The notes: generated from the letters alone by a model not told the origin. A DNA stretch of 64,000 nt from an uncultured Collinsella sp. (GCA_902494345.1 CABUSV010000012.1:6877-70876), one strand, 5' to 3'; positions 1 through 9,371 are shown, counted from the stretch's first letter. Numbers and translations: made by a program.

Positions 1-126
1 CGAGGGGCCGGGCGCAGGGCCTTGCCTCTCAATTTCGGACAGTCCTGACTCACGACGGAGGCGCCACTGGCGCCTCCTGTTCGTGCGGAACTCATTGAGA
101 GGTAAGGCCCTGCGCCCGGCCCCTCG
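1..126. repeat. Nested palindromic repeat, copy 1
   Basis: Outer arms of 33 bp at 1-33 and 94-126 are reverse complements with one mismatch. The 60-bp spacer holds a perfect inner hairpin (GGAGGCGCC / GGCGCCTCC near 57-78). The sequences on each side of the inner hairpin, TCGGACAGTCCTGACTC and TCGTGCGGAACTC, recur around the inner hairpin of the element at 21924-22057, although the arms differ there. The left arm begins at the window edge, so the element may extend further. No ORF of interest lies in it. Confidence 0.8.
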
Positions 127-181
127 GTTCCGTGACGACTCGGCCGTTCGGGTCAGGCGGGCTGAATGGAATAGAGTGAAT

Positions 182-241
182 GGGCGCGCCGTTGGCGCGT
201 CCATTTTTGTGCGGGTGACAAAGGGACTGTCCCTTTGTCAC
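182..241. repeat. REP-like palindrome beside copy 1
   Basis: A GC hairpin at 182-202 (GGGCGCGCC, GTT, GGCGCGTCC) is followed by TTTTTGTGCGG and then a perfect 12-bp inverted repeat at 215-241 (GTGACAAAGGGA, 3-nt spacer, TCCCTTTGTCAC). The hairpin followed by a TGTGCGG stretch resembles one half of the copy 1 core. It is probably a degenerate or related repeat. The GGGACTGTCCC core suggests a REP-type sequence. Confidence 0.6.
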
Positions 242-281
242 ATTGCAATGAATGTGATGAAAGTGTGGCGAAATGAGCTTA

Positions 282-356
282 AAACTTCCGTAAATGTGAT
301 AAATGTCACGTTTTACCTAGGGTAAAATGTGGGAAATATCACGTTTACGGAAGTTT
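282..356. repeat. Long inverted repeat before AAA_14 gene
   Basis: A 75-bp imperfect palindrome centred on position 319. Its outer 13 bp (AAACTTCCGTAAA versus TTTACGGAAGTTT) and inner bases (GGTAAAAT / GTTTTACC) pair well. It ends 20 nt before the ATG of the ATPase gene and just upstream of its GGGAGG ribosome binding site, so it lies in the promoter or leader. It could be an operator, a leader hairpin or a mobile palindrome. The second AAA_14 locus in this window (56288) also follows a perfect inverted repeat. Confidence 0.65.
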
Positions 357-375
357 CTTTGCGGGAGGTTCGGTC

Positions 376-1740
376 ATGCAGCGAGATATCATTGCCAAGC
401 TTAACGCTTGGAAAGCGTCAGAATATCGTAAGCCGCTTATCCTTAAGGGGGCGCGCCAGGTTGGAAAGACGTGGGCGCTTAAGGAGTTCGGCCGAACCTC
501 GTACCTCAATTTTGTGTATCTGACGCTCGAGGAGCCGTCACCTGGGGTACAGAGCGAGTACGCTCAGTTTTTCGAAGGTACGCGCGATCCTCGACGGATC
601 ATCTCAAATCTTTCCCTGGCACTTGGACAGCCTATCGATCCCGGCGAAACGCTGCTTATTATTGATGAGATCCAGGATTGTCCTTCTGCAGTCGGCGCCC
701 TTAAATACTTCTGTGACGAGGCCCCCGAGTATCACGTCGCATGCGCAGGGTCTTTGTTGGGCGTTCGCTTGTCCCGTGAGACCAGCGCTTTTCCGGTGGG
801 AAAGGTCGAGTTCATGGAGATGCGCCCCATGAGCTTTTCCGAGTTTCTGAAAGCCGAGGGCGCTGCAAACTACGACGAATACCTTGGCGGCCTGGATCAG
901 ATCGAGACAGTGCCCGATTTCTTCCATGTCCGTCTCGTCGAGCATCTTCGTCGTTATTTTGCATGCGGCGGCATGCCAGAGGCTCTTGGCCGGTGGGTGG
1001 AGACGGGCGATATCGTTCAGGTCGATAAGGTGTTGTCTGATCTCTTGGATTCCTACGAGCGCGATTTTGCCAAGCATGGTGGCCGTGCGCAGTTCGCCAA
1101 GCTTTCGCAAATATGGAACTCGATTCCAGCTCAGTTGGCGCGCGAGAACAAAAAGTTCGTTTGGGGTGCGGTGCGCGAGGGGGCTCGTGCTCGAGAATAC
1201 GAGGATGCTCTGGAATGGCTTGCCGATGCTGGGCTCATCACGGCGGTTCGCCTTAATGCTGCCGGTGGTGTGCCGCTCTCTGCGTACGATGACCTCAAGG
1301 CATTTAAAGTCTACTGTCTTGATGTCGGCTTGCTGCGCCGCATGGCAAGGCTGGATGCGTCCGCTTTTGCCATCTCGGATGCGCTTTTTTCGGAGTTCAA
1401 AGGTTCGTTCGCCGAGAACTATGTGCTTCAGGCATTACTTTCACAGTTAGATGCTGCTCCGCGTTATTGGACAAACGAGAAGCCGAAGCACGAAGTCGAT
1501 TTTTTGATTCAAGTCGGAAACGAAATCGTTCCCGTCGAGGTCAAATCGGGAGAGGTCGTTCATTCCAAGAGCCTTAAGTACTATGCCGACAAGCATGCGG
1601 AGACGACTCCATTGAGGGTCCGCTACTCACTTAAGAACCTAAAGCTCGACGACGGGGTGCTCAACATTCCGTTGTATTTGGCTGATCGATCTGTCCCTCT
1701 TATCAAAAAGGCGCTTGATTGTGCACATCTTGACGTTTAG
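376..1740 (+). CDS. AAA_14/DUF4143 family ATP-binding protein
   Basis: A 454-residue protein of the common AAA_14 plus DUF4143 family. The Walker A motif GARQVGKT lies near residue 25 and the Walker B motif LLIIDEIQD near residue 93. The sensor-like AGSLLGV follows. The C-terminal DUF4143 region ends with EVDFLI and VPVEVKSG, the D...ExK arrangement of a PD-(D/E)xK nuclease-like fold. The ATG at 376 is supported by GGGAGG 9 nt upstream. The cellular role of this family is not settled; members are often in accessory regions, and this one stands alone behind repeats. Length is normal for the family. Function beyond ATP binding is inference. Confidence 0.85.
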   Translation: MQRDIIAKLNAWKASEYRKPLILKGARQVGKTWALKEFGRTSYLNFVYLTLEEPSPGVQSEYAQFFEGTRDPRRIISNLSLALGQPIDPGETLLIIDEIQDCPSAVGALKYFCDEAPEYHVACAGSLLGVRLSRETSAFPVGKVEFMEMRPMSFSEFLKAEGAANYDEYLGGLDQIETVPDFFHVRLVEHLRRYFACGGMPEALGRWVETGDIVQVDKVLSDLLDSYERDFAKHGGRAQFAKLSQIWNSIPAQLARENKKFVWGAVREGARAREYEDALEWLADAGLITAVRLNAAGGVPLSAYDDLKAFKVYCLDVGLLRRMARLDASAFAISDALFSEFKGSFAENYVLQALLSQLDAAPRYWTNEKPKHEVDFLIQVGNEIVPVEVKSGEVVHSKSLKYYADKHAETTPLRVRYSLKNLKLDDGVLNIPLYLADRSVPLIKKALDCAHLDV

Positions 1741-1804
1741 ATCCTGGGTGAGCTGACGGGCGGCGGCTAATTAATCGCTCCGTTACGGCCAGGGAGCTTG
1801 GGCC

Positions 1805-2803
1805 TTAGCGATGCTTGCTTCGCCAAGTCGTGGGTGTCATGCCGGTGTATTGTTTGAAGGCTTGGGCGAAGGCGGCCTGCTGAGGGTAGCCTAGACGCTC
1901 TGCCACCTGCGCTATCGTGAGCGAGCTGTCGGCCAAAAGGTCCTGTGCTCGCTCCATGCGGCGTCTGCGAATGTAGGCACCCAGGGACTCGCCGGTTTGG
2001 GCCTTAAAGGTGGCGCATAGTTTGGAGCGGCTTGTGTAGAGCCTCTCGGCCACCTCCTGGATGCTCACATGTCTGCCCTTGTCGAGCGAGCGCTCTACAA
2101 GGGCAGACGCTTCCTTGGCTATGGTCACGCTGGTGTGCGTGCCTGTCGCCCGTTGCGCCTGTCTCTGGGCCGCATGCGAACAGGCGAGCTCCGCGACCAT
2201 GGTCTCCACGATGCCTTGCATATAGATGTGTCCGCCTACGGTGCGGGCGCGGTTCTCGTTAATCCGGCGCAGCGTGTGGCAGATGGCAGACGTCGCTTCC
2301 TCGTGCCACGGCTCGGCAAACGCCTCAAAGATTCCCGCGAACTCGGTGGGATAGCGGTGCTCCAGTTCGTCAAAATATCCAGGCAAAAAGAGCACCGAGC
2401 GTGAGTGGTAGAGTTGCCCTGCAAACAGTGGGCTTAATTCCTCGCCACAGTTATCTTGGATAAAGCTGCAAACGGCATTGTTTGGCCACGGTCCATGCAA
2501 GAGTGTAAGGTTCGCAGGCGTTATGCCAGCCTCGGGCATGCATGTAAGTGTGGGCGCGCTGACCTCGCTCACGCAGGCGTACGGCTCTGGTGTGTATTCG
2601 GCCAGGTACATATCGTGCGTCGGGGTAATGAAATGTTCTATGACGATGCAGGTGGGGGAGAGGGGCATGATCCATGCGCGTCCGTGCGCCCGATCGTTTG
2701 CCACCTCGCCGGTAAAGACGGCGCCCTTGCCGGAAAGCTCCAGGCCAAACTGCTCAAACTGCGGTGCGTAGAGCTCGGTTATGTCGGTCGTGGCCCGATG
2801 CAT
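1805..2803 (-). CDS. AraC family transcriptional regulator
   Basis: The last 100 residues form an AraC/XylS double helix-turn-helix, with the typical second-helix pattern SLTIAQVAERLGYPQQAAFAQAFKQ just before the end. The N-terminal 220 residues are an unrecognised sensor domain with several cysteines. I start at the ATG at 2803, where AAGGAAGGGG lies upstream, rather than the longer frame beginning at 2836. The gene is divergent from the two ABC genes at 2924. An AraC regulator beside a paired ABC exporter-fold system is the arrangement of the yersiniabactin ybtA-ybtP-ybtQ type, so it probably activates that operon in response to a small molecule, perhaps a siderophore. The ligand is unknown. 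Confidence 0.85.
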   Translation of the reverse strand: MHRATTDITELYAPQFEQFGLELSGKGAVFTGEVANDRAHGRAWIMPLSPTCIVIEHFITPTHDMYLAEYTPEPYACVSEVSAPTLTCMPEAGITPANLTLLHGPWPNNAVCSFIQDNCGEELSPLFAGQLYHSRSVLFLPGYFDELEHRYPTEFAGIFEAFAEPWHEEATSAICHTLRRINENRARTVGGHIYMQGIVETMVAELACSHAAQRQAQRATGTHTSVTIAKEASALVERSLDKGRHVSIQEVAERLYTSRSKLCATFKAQTGESLGAYIRRRRMERAQDLLADSSLTIAQVAERLGYPQQAAFAQAFKQYTGMTPTTWRSKHR

Positions 2804-2923
2804 TTTCGAAAGCGTCCCCTTCCTTTGCAGAAACATCCACGCCTGGCTCGATTGTGTGCCTTGGCTAACATATCAATGATAAGTTGATTACGGTTAACTC
2901 TCAAGCCGTTAGAAAGGAATCTC
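2804..2923. promoter_or_regulatory. Divergent araC / ABC promoter region
   Basis: The short region between the regulator and the ABC operon holds an AT-rich stretch, about 2857-2897, with TATCAATGATAAGTTGATTA. This partly resembles an iron-responsive (Fur-type) box. I see no clean -35/-10 pair. It is the likely binding site for the AraC protein or an iron regulator, but the assignment is weak. Confidence 0.3.
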
Positions 2924-4750
2924 ATGGCAAAGGGATCAAAAAGGGAAGGCGGCGGTATCGGCGAGCTACTTGCATATGCCGGCGACCGTAAATTCCTAAC
3001 GTATTTGGGCATGGCGCTCTCGGCGCTCTCGCAGCTGCTGGGCTTTGGCCCGTACGTGTGCATCTGGTTTGTTGCGCGTGACCTTATCGCTGTGGCGCCT
3101 AACTGGAGCGAAGCCACCGATATCGCGATGTATGGCTGGTGGGCCGTGGGTTTTGCCCTGGCAAGCATCGTAGTGTATTTCGCAGGCCTCATGTGCACGC
3201 ACCTGTCTGCGTTTCGCTGCGCGTCCAATATCCGCAAGACTGCGAGCGAACACCTGCTTAAGCTGCCGCTTGGCTACTTTGACATGCACGCCACCGGTGA
3301 GCTGCGCCGTATTGTAGACGGATGTGCTGCCTCCACCGAGACCCTGCTCGCGCACATGCTGCCCGATATCGCCGGCGCCACCGCCATGGTCGTGGGCTTG
3401 CTCGTGCTGCTTTTCGCCCTCGATTGGCGTCTGGGCGCGGCATGTCTCATCTCGGTGGCCATTTCGTTTGGCGCCATGGCCGCCATGATGGGCGGCAAGG
3501 GCGCCGAGTTTATGAAGACCTACATGGGAGCGCTGGTCAAGATGAACAAGACCGGTACCGAATACGTACGCGGTATCCCCGTGGTCAAGGTGTTTCAGCA
3601 GACGGTCTACTCCTTTAAGGCCTTCCACGATGCGATCGCCGAATATGCCGACATGGCACAAAACTATTCGGGCACGTTCTGCCGAGGCCCGCAGGTGCTC
3701 AACCTTACCGCGCTCAATGGTCTTGTGGCATTCCTGCTGCCCGTGGCGTTGCTGTTGGCACCGGGCGAGACGGACTTCGCGCATTTTATGGCAAACTTCA
3801 CGTTTTACGCGATATTTTCGGCCGTGGTACCGACGGCCATGACCAAGCTCATGTTTGTGGGCGAGGCCTCTCAGATGAGTGCCGATTCGCTGGCTCGCAT
3901 CCGAAGCGTTATGGATTCCAAGCAGCTCTCCGTGCCCGCCCAACCCAAGCACCCTGCCGGCAACGACGTGCGATTTGAGGATGTAAGCTTTACCTACGAA
4001 GGCGCCGAGGCGCCTGCCGTCAACCATGTGAGTTTTAGCGTTTCCGCTGGTAGTACCCTCGCCCTGGTGGGTCCTTCGGGCGGCGGCAAGTCAACCTGCG
4101 CAAGCCTGATCCCGCGTTTTTGGGATGTTTCCTCGGGTCGAGTGCTCGTAGGCGGTGTGGACGTTCGCGATATGGATCCACACGAGCTTATGGACCAGGT
4201 CGCCTTCGTGTTCCAGACCAACCAGCTGTTCCGGCAAACACTTGCCGATAACGTGCGCGCCTCCAAGCCTACGGCCACTGATGACGAAGTACGTGCGGCC
4301 CTTTCCGCAGCTCAGTGCGACGACATTGTGGCCAAGCTCCCACAGGGCATCAACACCATGCTCGGCGCCGGCGGAGCATATCTTTCGGGCGGCGAGGTCC
4401 AGCGCGTGGCACTCGCCCGCGCGATCCTTAAAGACGCGCCTATCGTGGTGCTCGATGAGGCCACGGCGTTTGCCGACCCCGAGAACGAGGCGCTCATCCA
4501 GCGCGCCTTTAGCAAGCTGGCGGCGGGTCGCACGGTCATTATGATTGCGCACCGACTCTCGACCGTGGTGGGCGCAGACCAAATCGTGGTGCTTAACCAG
4601 GGCAGCGTGCAGGAGTCGGGTACTCATGCCGAGCTGCTGTCCCAAAATGGCCTGTATGCCAAAATGTGGGCCGAGTACGAGCAGGCCGCGAGTTGGAAGA
4701 TTACTGCTACGACCGCGGATGCCGCCGTCGCGAAGGGAGGCGAGGCCTAA
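2924..4750 (+). CDS. ABC transporter, permease-ATPase, first half
   Basis: A 608-residue fusion of an ABC exporter-type membrane domain (residues about 20-320, six predicted helices) and an ATPase domain. Walker A GPSGGGKST is near residue 383, the signature LSGGEVQRVALARA near 487 and Walker B IVVLDEAT near 510. It abuts the next gene with no gap, so the two probably form a heterodimer. Together with the AraC gene this resembles YbtP/YbtQ or IrtA/IrtB systems, which import metal-siderophore complexes despite the exporter fold. The substrate cannot be read from sequence; drug or peptide export is the alternative. The start ATG has AGAAAGGA upstream. Confidence 0.88.
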   Translation: MAKGSKREGGGIGELLAYAGDRKFLTYLGMALSALSQLLGFGPYVCIWFVARDLIAVAPNWSEATDIAMYGWWAVGFALASIVVYFAGLMCTHLSAFRCASNIRKTASEHLLKLPLGYFDMHATGELRRIVDGCAASTETLLAHMLPDIAGATAMVVGLLVLLFALDWRLGAACLISVAISFGAMAAMMGGKGAEFMKTYMGALVKMNKTGTEYVRGIPVVKVFQQTVYSFKAFHDAIAEYADMAQNYSGTFCRGPQVLNLTALNGLVAFLLPVALLLAPGETDFAHFMANFTFYAIFSAVVPTAMTKLMFVGEASQMSADSLARIRSVMDSKQLSVPAQPKHPAGNDVRFEDVSFTYEGAEAPAVNHVSFSVSAGSTLALVGPSGGGKSTCASLIPRFWDVSSGRVLVGGVDVRDMDPHELMDQVAFVFQTNQLFRQTLADNVRASKPTATDDEVRAALSAAQCDDIVAKLPQGINTMLGAGGAYLSGGEVQRVALARAILKDAPIVVLDEATAFADPENEALIQRAFSKLAAGRTVIMIAHRLSTVVGADQIVVLNQGSVQESGTHAELLSQNGLYAKMWAEYEQAASWKITATTADAAVAKGGEA

Positions 4751-6508
4751 ATGTTCGCCTCATTCCAAAAGAAGTATTTCCTATCCGATAAAGGCATCGC
4801 CGGCGTAAAACGCGGTATCTTCTGGACCGCGCTCACCAATCTTATTACCATGGCCGGCATGGGCTTTTTATTCCTGGTTATGGCCGGCTTTGTCGAGCAT
4901 CTCGCCAGCGGGGCTGACCTGCCGGATGCCCTGCCGATCGTGGGCGGCCTCCTGATCTTTTTCGTGATGCTCTTTGCCTCTAACTGGCAGCAGTATTACT
5001 ACACCTACTGCATCTTTTACGAGGAGTGCGGCAAGCAGCGTATGGAGATCGCCGAGCGCTTGCGTAAGCTGCCGCTGTCGTTTTTTGGTCGTCGTGATCT
5101 GGTCGATTTAACCGAGACCATCATGGGTGACGTTCAGACTATGGAGCACGCCTACAGCCATGTGCTGGGAGAACTCTGGGGCGCCATCATCGCAAGCGCC
5201 ATTGTGTTCGCGTCATCGCTGTTCTTTTGCTGGCAGCTGGCGGTCGCGGCGTTTTGGAGCATTCCCGTGGCCTTTGCCGTGCTGTATCTAACACGCGGCC
5301 CCATGACCCCGGTGTTCGACCGCGTGCGCGCCGAGAAGGTCAAGGTCACCGAGGCGATCCAGGAGACGCTCGACTGCGTGCGCGAAATCCGCGCCACCAA
5401 CCAGGAGGCCCATTATCTTGAGGGGCTCAACGCCGTGATCGATACCGAGGAGCGCGAGACCACCAAGGGCGAGCTCGTCAACGGGCTTCTGGTCAACTCC
5501 GCCTTCTCCATTCTGCGTCTGGGCATTGCCACCACGCTGGTCACGGGCGCCACGATGGTCGCCTCCGGGCAGGTCGACTTTTTGGTGATGTTTGCCTTCC
5601 TGCTTATGGTGAGCCGTATCTACGCGCCGTTTGATCAAGCCCTTATGCTCGTGTCGGAGCTGTTTGTCGCCGAGTCGTCTGCCAAGCGCATGCGTTCCAT
5701 CATGGAAGAGCCCGTGGCCCAAGGCAGCGAGGCGTTCGAGCCCGTGGGCCACGATGTGGTGTTCGATCACGTGGCATTTGGCTATGGTGCGGGCGAGGAC
5801 GGCCGCGCCGGCGAGAAAGTCCTTACCGATGTGAGCTTTACCGCCAAGGAAGGCGAAGTTACGGCGCTGGTCGGTCCTTCGGGTTCCGGTAAGTCTACGG
5901 TGAGTCGCCTGGCCGCACGCTTTTGGGATGCCACCGAAGGCGCGGTCACCGTGGGTGGCGTGGATGTTGCGAGCGTTGATCCCGAGGTGCTGCTGCGCGA
6001 CTACGCCATTGTGTTCCAAGACGTGCTGCTCTTTGACGACACGGTGATGGGAAACATCCGCCTCGGACGTCGCGATGCCACCGATGACGAAGTGCTTGCG
6101 GCCGCGCGTGCCGCCAACTGCGACGAGTTCGTGAACCGTATGCCGCAGGGCTACGACACCATGATCGGCGAGAACGGCTCCAAGCTGTCCGGCGGCGAGC
6201 GCCAGCGCATTTCTATCGCCCGTGCGCTGCTCAAAGACGCGCCCATCGTGCTGTTGGACGAGGCGACAGCGAGCTTGGATGTGGAGAACGAGACCGTAGT
6301 TCAGCAGGCGCTCTCCCGTCTGCTTGCAGGTAAGACGGTTATCGTTATTGCCCACCGTATGCGTACGGTGGAAAATGCCGACAAAATCGTTGTGCTCAAG
6401 GATGGTGTGGTTGCCGAGCAGGGCGCTCCGGCGCAGCTCAAGGCGGCAGGTGGAGAATTCGCCCGCATGGTTGCGCTGCAAAAGGAAGCGGCTGCCTGGC
6501 AGCTGTAG
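4751..6508 (+). CDS. ABC transporter, permease-ATPase, second half
   Basis: A 585-residue partner of the preceding gene, beginning directly after its stop codon. It has an N-terminal exporter-fold membrane domain (about residues 20-320) and a complete ATPase domain: Walker A GPSGSGKST, signature LSGGERQRISIARALL and Walker B IVLLDEATASLD, with the switch histidine in IAHRMRTV. Its ATPase is canonical, whereas the first protein has LDEATAFAD at the D-loop, so the two sites of the heterodimer may differ. No clear terminator follows; the next 450 bp carry a large palindrome. Confidence 0.88.
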   Translation: MFASFQKKYFLSDKGIAGVKRGIFWTALTNLITMAGMGFLFLVMAGFVEHLASGADLPDALPIVGGLLIFFVMLFASNWQQYYYTYCIFYEECGKQRMEIAERLRKLPLSFFGRRDLVDLTETIMGDVQTMEHAYSHVLGELWGAIIASAIVFASSLFFCWQLAVAAFWSIPVAFAVLYLTRGPMTPVFDRVRAEKVKVTEAIQETLDCVREIRATNQEAHYLEGLNAVIDTEERETTKGELVNGLLVNSAFSILRLGIATTLVTGATMVASGQVDFLVMFAFLLMVSRIYAPFDQALMLVSELFVAESSAKRMRSIMEEPVAQGSEAFEPVGHDVVFDHVAFGYGAGEDGRAGEKVLTDVSFTAKEGEVTALVGPSGSGKSTVSRLAARFWDATEGAVTVGGVDVASVDPEVLLRDYAIVFQDVLLFDDTVMGNIRLGRRDATDDEVLAAARAANCDEFVNRMPQGYDTMIGENGSKLSGGERQRISIARALLKDAPIVLLDEATASLDVENETVVQQALSRLLAGKTVIVIAHRMRTVENADKIVVLKDGVVAEQGAPAQLKAAGGEFARMVALQKEAAAWQL

Positions 6509-6580
6509 GAAAGAGGTAAAGAGGTCGTCCCCTTGTCATGTATTCGAGGCTGTGGAAATCGAAGGTGAATGGTATCCCCA

Positions 6581-6720
6581 GAAGTGAACGACCTTATTTG
6601 GACCCCTGAAGTATCGACACTTTTGGGACTTTGTTTCCTGCGATTTTGTCGAGTTTTTCCTGCGGTTTTGCTGGCGAAAAATGCGGATGCTTCGGGGGTC
6701 CGATTTTGCTCGTTCACTTC
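6581..6720. repeat. Large imperfect inverted repeat
   Basis: Arms of 35 bp at 6581-6615 and 6686-6720 (both reading GAAGTGAACGA inward from their outer ends, then GGACCCC) are reverse complements with about eight mismatches, separated by 70 bp. The spacer contains a short direct repeat of TTTCCTGCG..TTTTG. The element fills most of the gap between the ABC operon and the DUF6110 gene. The remainder of the gap (6721-6962) holds an AT-rich stretch with TTGACC and TATACT at poor spacing. I see nothing else there. Confidence 0.65.
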
Positions 6721-6962
6721 GCAAAAAAGTATTCACCTTTGATTCGCAAGGGCGGGGGCGGATTCCCCTTGGGGTGCGGATTTGCGTCGTGGTGGGTGAA
6801 CCGCCGAGTACCGGGCGGTCTAGATCGTATATTTTCCAAAAGTTAGCCGTTGTTGACCCCAATAGTTATACTAAACTAGTCTCAAAAGCGTGCTCGAGCA
6901 AACTAATGAACTCGGGTGCTAAGGCACCATGCCGCGCTTGTGCGGCAAAAGGGAGAAGCAAC

Positions 6963-7208
6963 ATGAAGAAGTCGACGTTTAACACCCTGCTTGTCGGTGG
7001 CGGTTTTCTGCTTGGTACGGCCGGCATCAAGCTGCTCACCAGCGCTCCGGTAAAGAACGCCTGCGTGCAGGGCATTGCGTGCGGCATGCGCGTCAAGAAC
7101 GGCTACCAGGACATGGTCGAGCAGGCCAAGGCCGAGGTCGATGATATGGTTGCCGAGGCTGCCTACATCACCCAGAGCGAGGCCGCTGCGGACAAGGCAG
7201 CCGAGTAG
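6963..7208 (+). CDS. Small DUF6110-like protein
   Basis: An 81-residue protein starting MKKSTFNTLL with GGGAGAAG upstream. The first 25 residues are a hydrophobic, glycine-rich segment that may be a membrane anchor. The remainder is short and charged, with an acidic alanine-rich tail. It lies 17 bp upstream of the P-type ATPase and is surely co-transcribed with it. Small proteins of this kind (I believe DUF6110) are found beside such heavy-metal ATPases, so an accessory role in metal transport is inferred. No metal ligand motif is visible. Confidence 0.7.
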   Translation: MKKSTFNTLLVGGGFLLGTAGIKLLTSAPVKNACVQGIACGMRVKNGYQDMVEQAKAEVDDMVAEAAYITQSEAAADKAAE

Positions 7209-7225
7209 CACTCCAGGCATAAACA

Positions 7226-9301
7226 ATGAGATTCTCGATTATTAGCGAGATCCCCGGCAGGACCCGTCTTCAATTGGCGGGTCCTGTGCCAGAGAGCGAT
7301 CTCGATGCACTTCTTAAGCTCAGCGGCGACATCGACGGCGTGCACAAGGTGTGTGTCTACGGCCGTATTGGCCAGATGGCGCTCGAATATGACGAGCAGC
7401 GTCGCACGACCGTGCTCGATGCCCTGGGTGCACTCGATGCTCAAGCTATCGCCGATGCCAAGTCGGGTTACGTGATGCAACTCGAGCCGCGCAGACACAA
7501 GCTCGTCATGGATCTTGCCACACTTATTGGCGTCCACTACGCGCGCCGCTGGTTTTTGCCCACGCCCCTACGTGCTGTGTTTGTCGTGGCCGGTTACATA
7601 ACCTTTTTGCGTGCCGCCCTCCGTGAGCTCGCGCAGCCGCGCCTGACCGTTCCCGTGCTCGACGCTTCGGCCATCGGCATTTCGTTCGTCAAACGCGATT
7701 TCGACACCGCGGGCCAGACGATGTTCCTGCTCAACGTGGGCGAGCTGCTCGAGGACTACACCCGCGCCATGAGCGAAAACGAGCTCATCAACTCGCTGCT
7801 CGACGTGCCCGATAAGGCGCAAAAAGTGGTCGGTGACACCGAGGTAAGCGTTGCCGCCACCGAGCTTGAGCCCGGCGACTTGGTAGCCGTGCGCACTGGC
7901 ATGTCCATTTGCATCGACGGTGTTGTCGAGCAGGGGAGCGCTATGGTCAACCAGGCGACCCTGACCGGCGAGCCGCTGGCCGTCGAGCGCAGCGTGGGCG
8001 ACGACGTGTTCGCCGGTACCGTCGTGGAAGACGGCGGCATCTTGGTGCGCGTGCGCGCCAATACGGCGCAAACCAAACTGCGCTCAATCGTCTCGCTCGT
8101 GCAGACGGCCGACTCGCTCAAGTCCGAGGGCCAGTCGCACATGGAAGACCTCGCCAACAAGATTGTCCCGTGGAATTTCTTGCTTGCAGGTCTTGTCGCT
8201 CTTACCACCCGCAGCCTCATCAAGACCTCGGCGGCACTGATGGTCGACTACTCGTGTGCACTCAAGCTCACGGGTTCCGTCGCCGTCATGACTGCCATGA
8301 GCGATGCCGCCAAGATGGGCGTGATGGTCAAGGGCGCCAAGTACTTTGAGTCGTTTGCCAAGGCCGACACCATTGTGTTTGATAAGACCGGCACGCTCAC
8401 CGAGGCGCAGCCGCGTCTTGCCTGCGTGCTCACCACCGATGGCTGGAGCGAGGACGAGGTCCTGCGCCTTTCCGCCTGCCTGGAGGAGCATTTTCCGCAT
8501 CCGGTGGCGCGTGCCGTGGTCAATGCGGCACGCGAGCGCGGGCTCGAGCACCGCGAGCGTCACGCTGCTGTCGAGTATATTGTGGCGCACGGCATTGCCT
8601 CGTCCATTGAGGAGCGTCGCGCCATCATCGGTTCCGCGCACTTTGTATTCGAGGATGAGGGCGCGCAGCTCGAGTCCGACATTAAGGAGCAAATCGAGCT
8701 CCAGATGCAGGGCCTGTCGCCGCTGTATCTGGCGGTCGATGGCAAGGTCGTCGGCGTGCTCGGTATCGAGGACCCGCTCAAGTCCGGGGTCCGCGAGGCC
8801 ATCGCCGACCTGCATGCGCTGGGCGTCAAGCATGTCGTTATGCTCACGGGCGATTCGGAGCGCACGGCCGAGCGCATTGCTCGCGAGGCAGGTGTCGACG
8901 AGTTTAAGGCCGAGCTACTGCCCGAGGACAAGTACGCGTATGTTGAGCGCATTAAGGGCGAGGGGCGCCACGTTGCCATGGTGGGCGACGGCGTCAACGA
9001 CTCACCGGCGCTGGGTCTGGCCGATGTGGGTCTGGCCATGGGCGGTGGAAGTGACATCGCCAAGGAGGTCGCCGATATCATCCTGACCGATACCGATCTC
9101 GCTGCAATCGTGCGCCTGCGCCGTATGAGCCAGGGGCTTATCGACCGTCTGACGAGTTCATATTCCAAGGTGATGCTCACCAACTCGGCGCTGTTGGCAT
9201 TGGGTATTACCGGCATGATCACTCCGCAGACTTCGTCACTGCTGCACAACGGCTCAACGATTGCCTACAGCCTGGGCAACGCGAAGGCTTACCTGCGTTA
9301 G
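7226..9301 (+). CDS. P1B-type heavy-metal ATPase lacking CPC motif
   Basis: A 691-residue P-type ATPase. TGEP (actuator, about residue 246), DKTGTLTE (phosphorylation Asp, about 386) and GDGVNDSPAL (hinge, about 587) are all present. The N-terminal 70 residues look like a metal-binding ferredoxin fold but lack a CxxC. The transmembrane metal motif is YSCALKL near residue 342 instead of the usual CPC or SPC, so the ion is uncertain. Related proteins with SCALK are known in Firmicutes and resemble CtpC-like exporters. No metalloregulator is adjacent. The gene ends at a strong terminator. Confidence 0.85.
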   Translation: MRFSIISEIPGRTRLQLAGPVPESDLDALLKLSGDIDGVHKVCVYGRIGQMALEYDEQRRTTVLDALGALDAQAIADAKSGYVMQLEPRRHKLVMDLATLIGVHYARRWFLPTPLRAVFVVAGYITFLRAALRELAQPRLTVPVLDASAIGISFVKRDFDTAGQTMFLLNVGELLEDYTRAMSENELINSLLDVPDKAQKVVGDTEVSVAATELEPGDLVAVRTGMSICIDGVVEQGSAMVNQATLTGEPLAVERSVGDDVFAGTVVEDGGILVRVRANTAQTKLRSIVSLVQTADSLKSEGQSHMEDLANKIVPWNFLLAGLVALTTRSLIKTSAALMVDYSCALKLTGSVAVMTAMSDAAKMGVMVKGAKYFESFAKADTIVFDKTGTLTEAQPRLACVLTTDGWSEDEVLRLSACLEEHFPHPVARAVVNAARERGLEHRERHAAVEYIVAHGIASSIEERRAIIGSAHFVFEDEGAQLESDIKEQIELQMQGLSPLYLAVDGKVVGVLGIEDPLKSGVREAIADLHALGVKHVVMLTGDSERTAERIAREAGVDEFKAELLPEDKYAYVERIKGEGRHVAMVGDGVNDSPALGLADVGLAMGGGSDIAKEVADIILTDTDLAAIVRLRRMSQGLIDRLTSSYSKVMLTNSALLALGITGMITPQTSSLLHNGSTIAYSLGNAKAYLR

Positions 9302-9320
9302 CGTTTTCGATTGAGTATAT

Positions 9321-9370
9321 GGCCTGCACTCGGGCGGCACCGCAGCCGCCAGGGTGCAGGCCTTCTTTTG
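9321..9370 (+). terminator. Terminator after P-type ATPase
   Basis: An 11-bp stem (GGCCTGCACTC at 9321 pairing with GGGTGCAGGCC at 9352) is followed by TTCTTTT. The inner loop is itself GC-rich and partly paired. It is a good rho-independent terminator that separates the metal operon from the toxin-antitoxin pair. Confidence 0.85.
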
Positions 9371-9371
9371 T

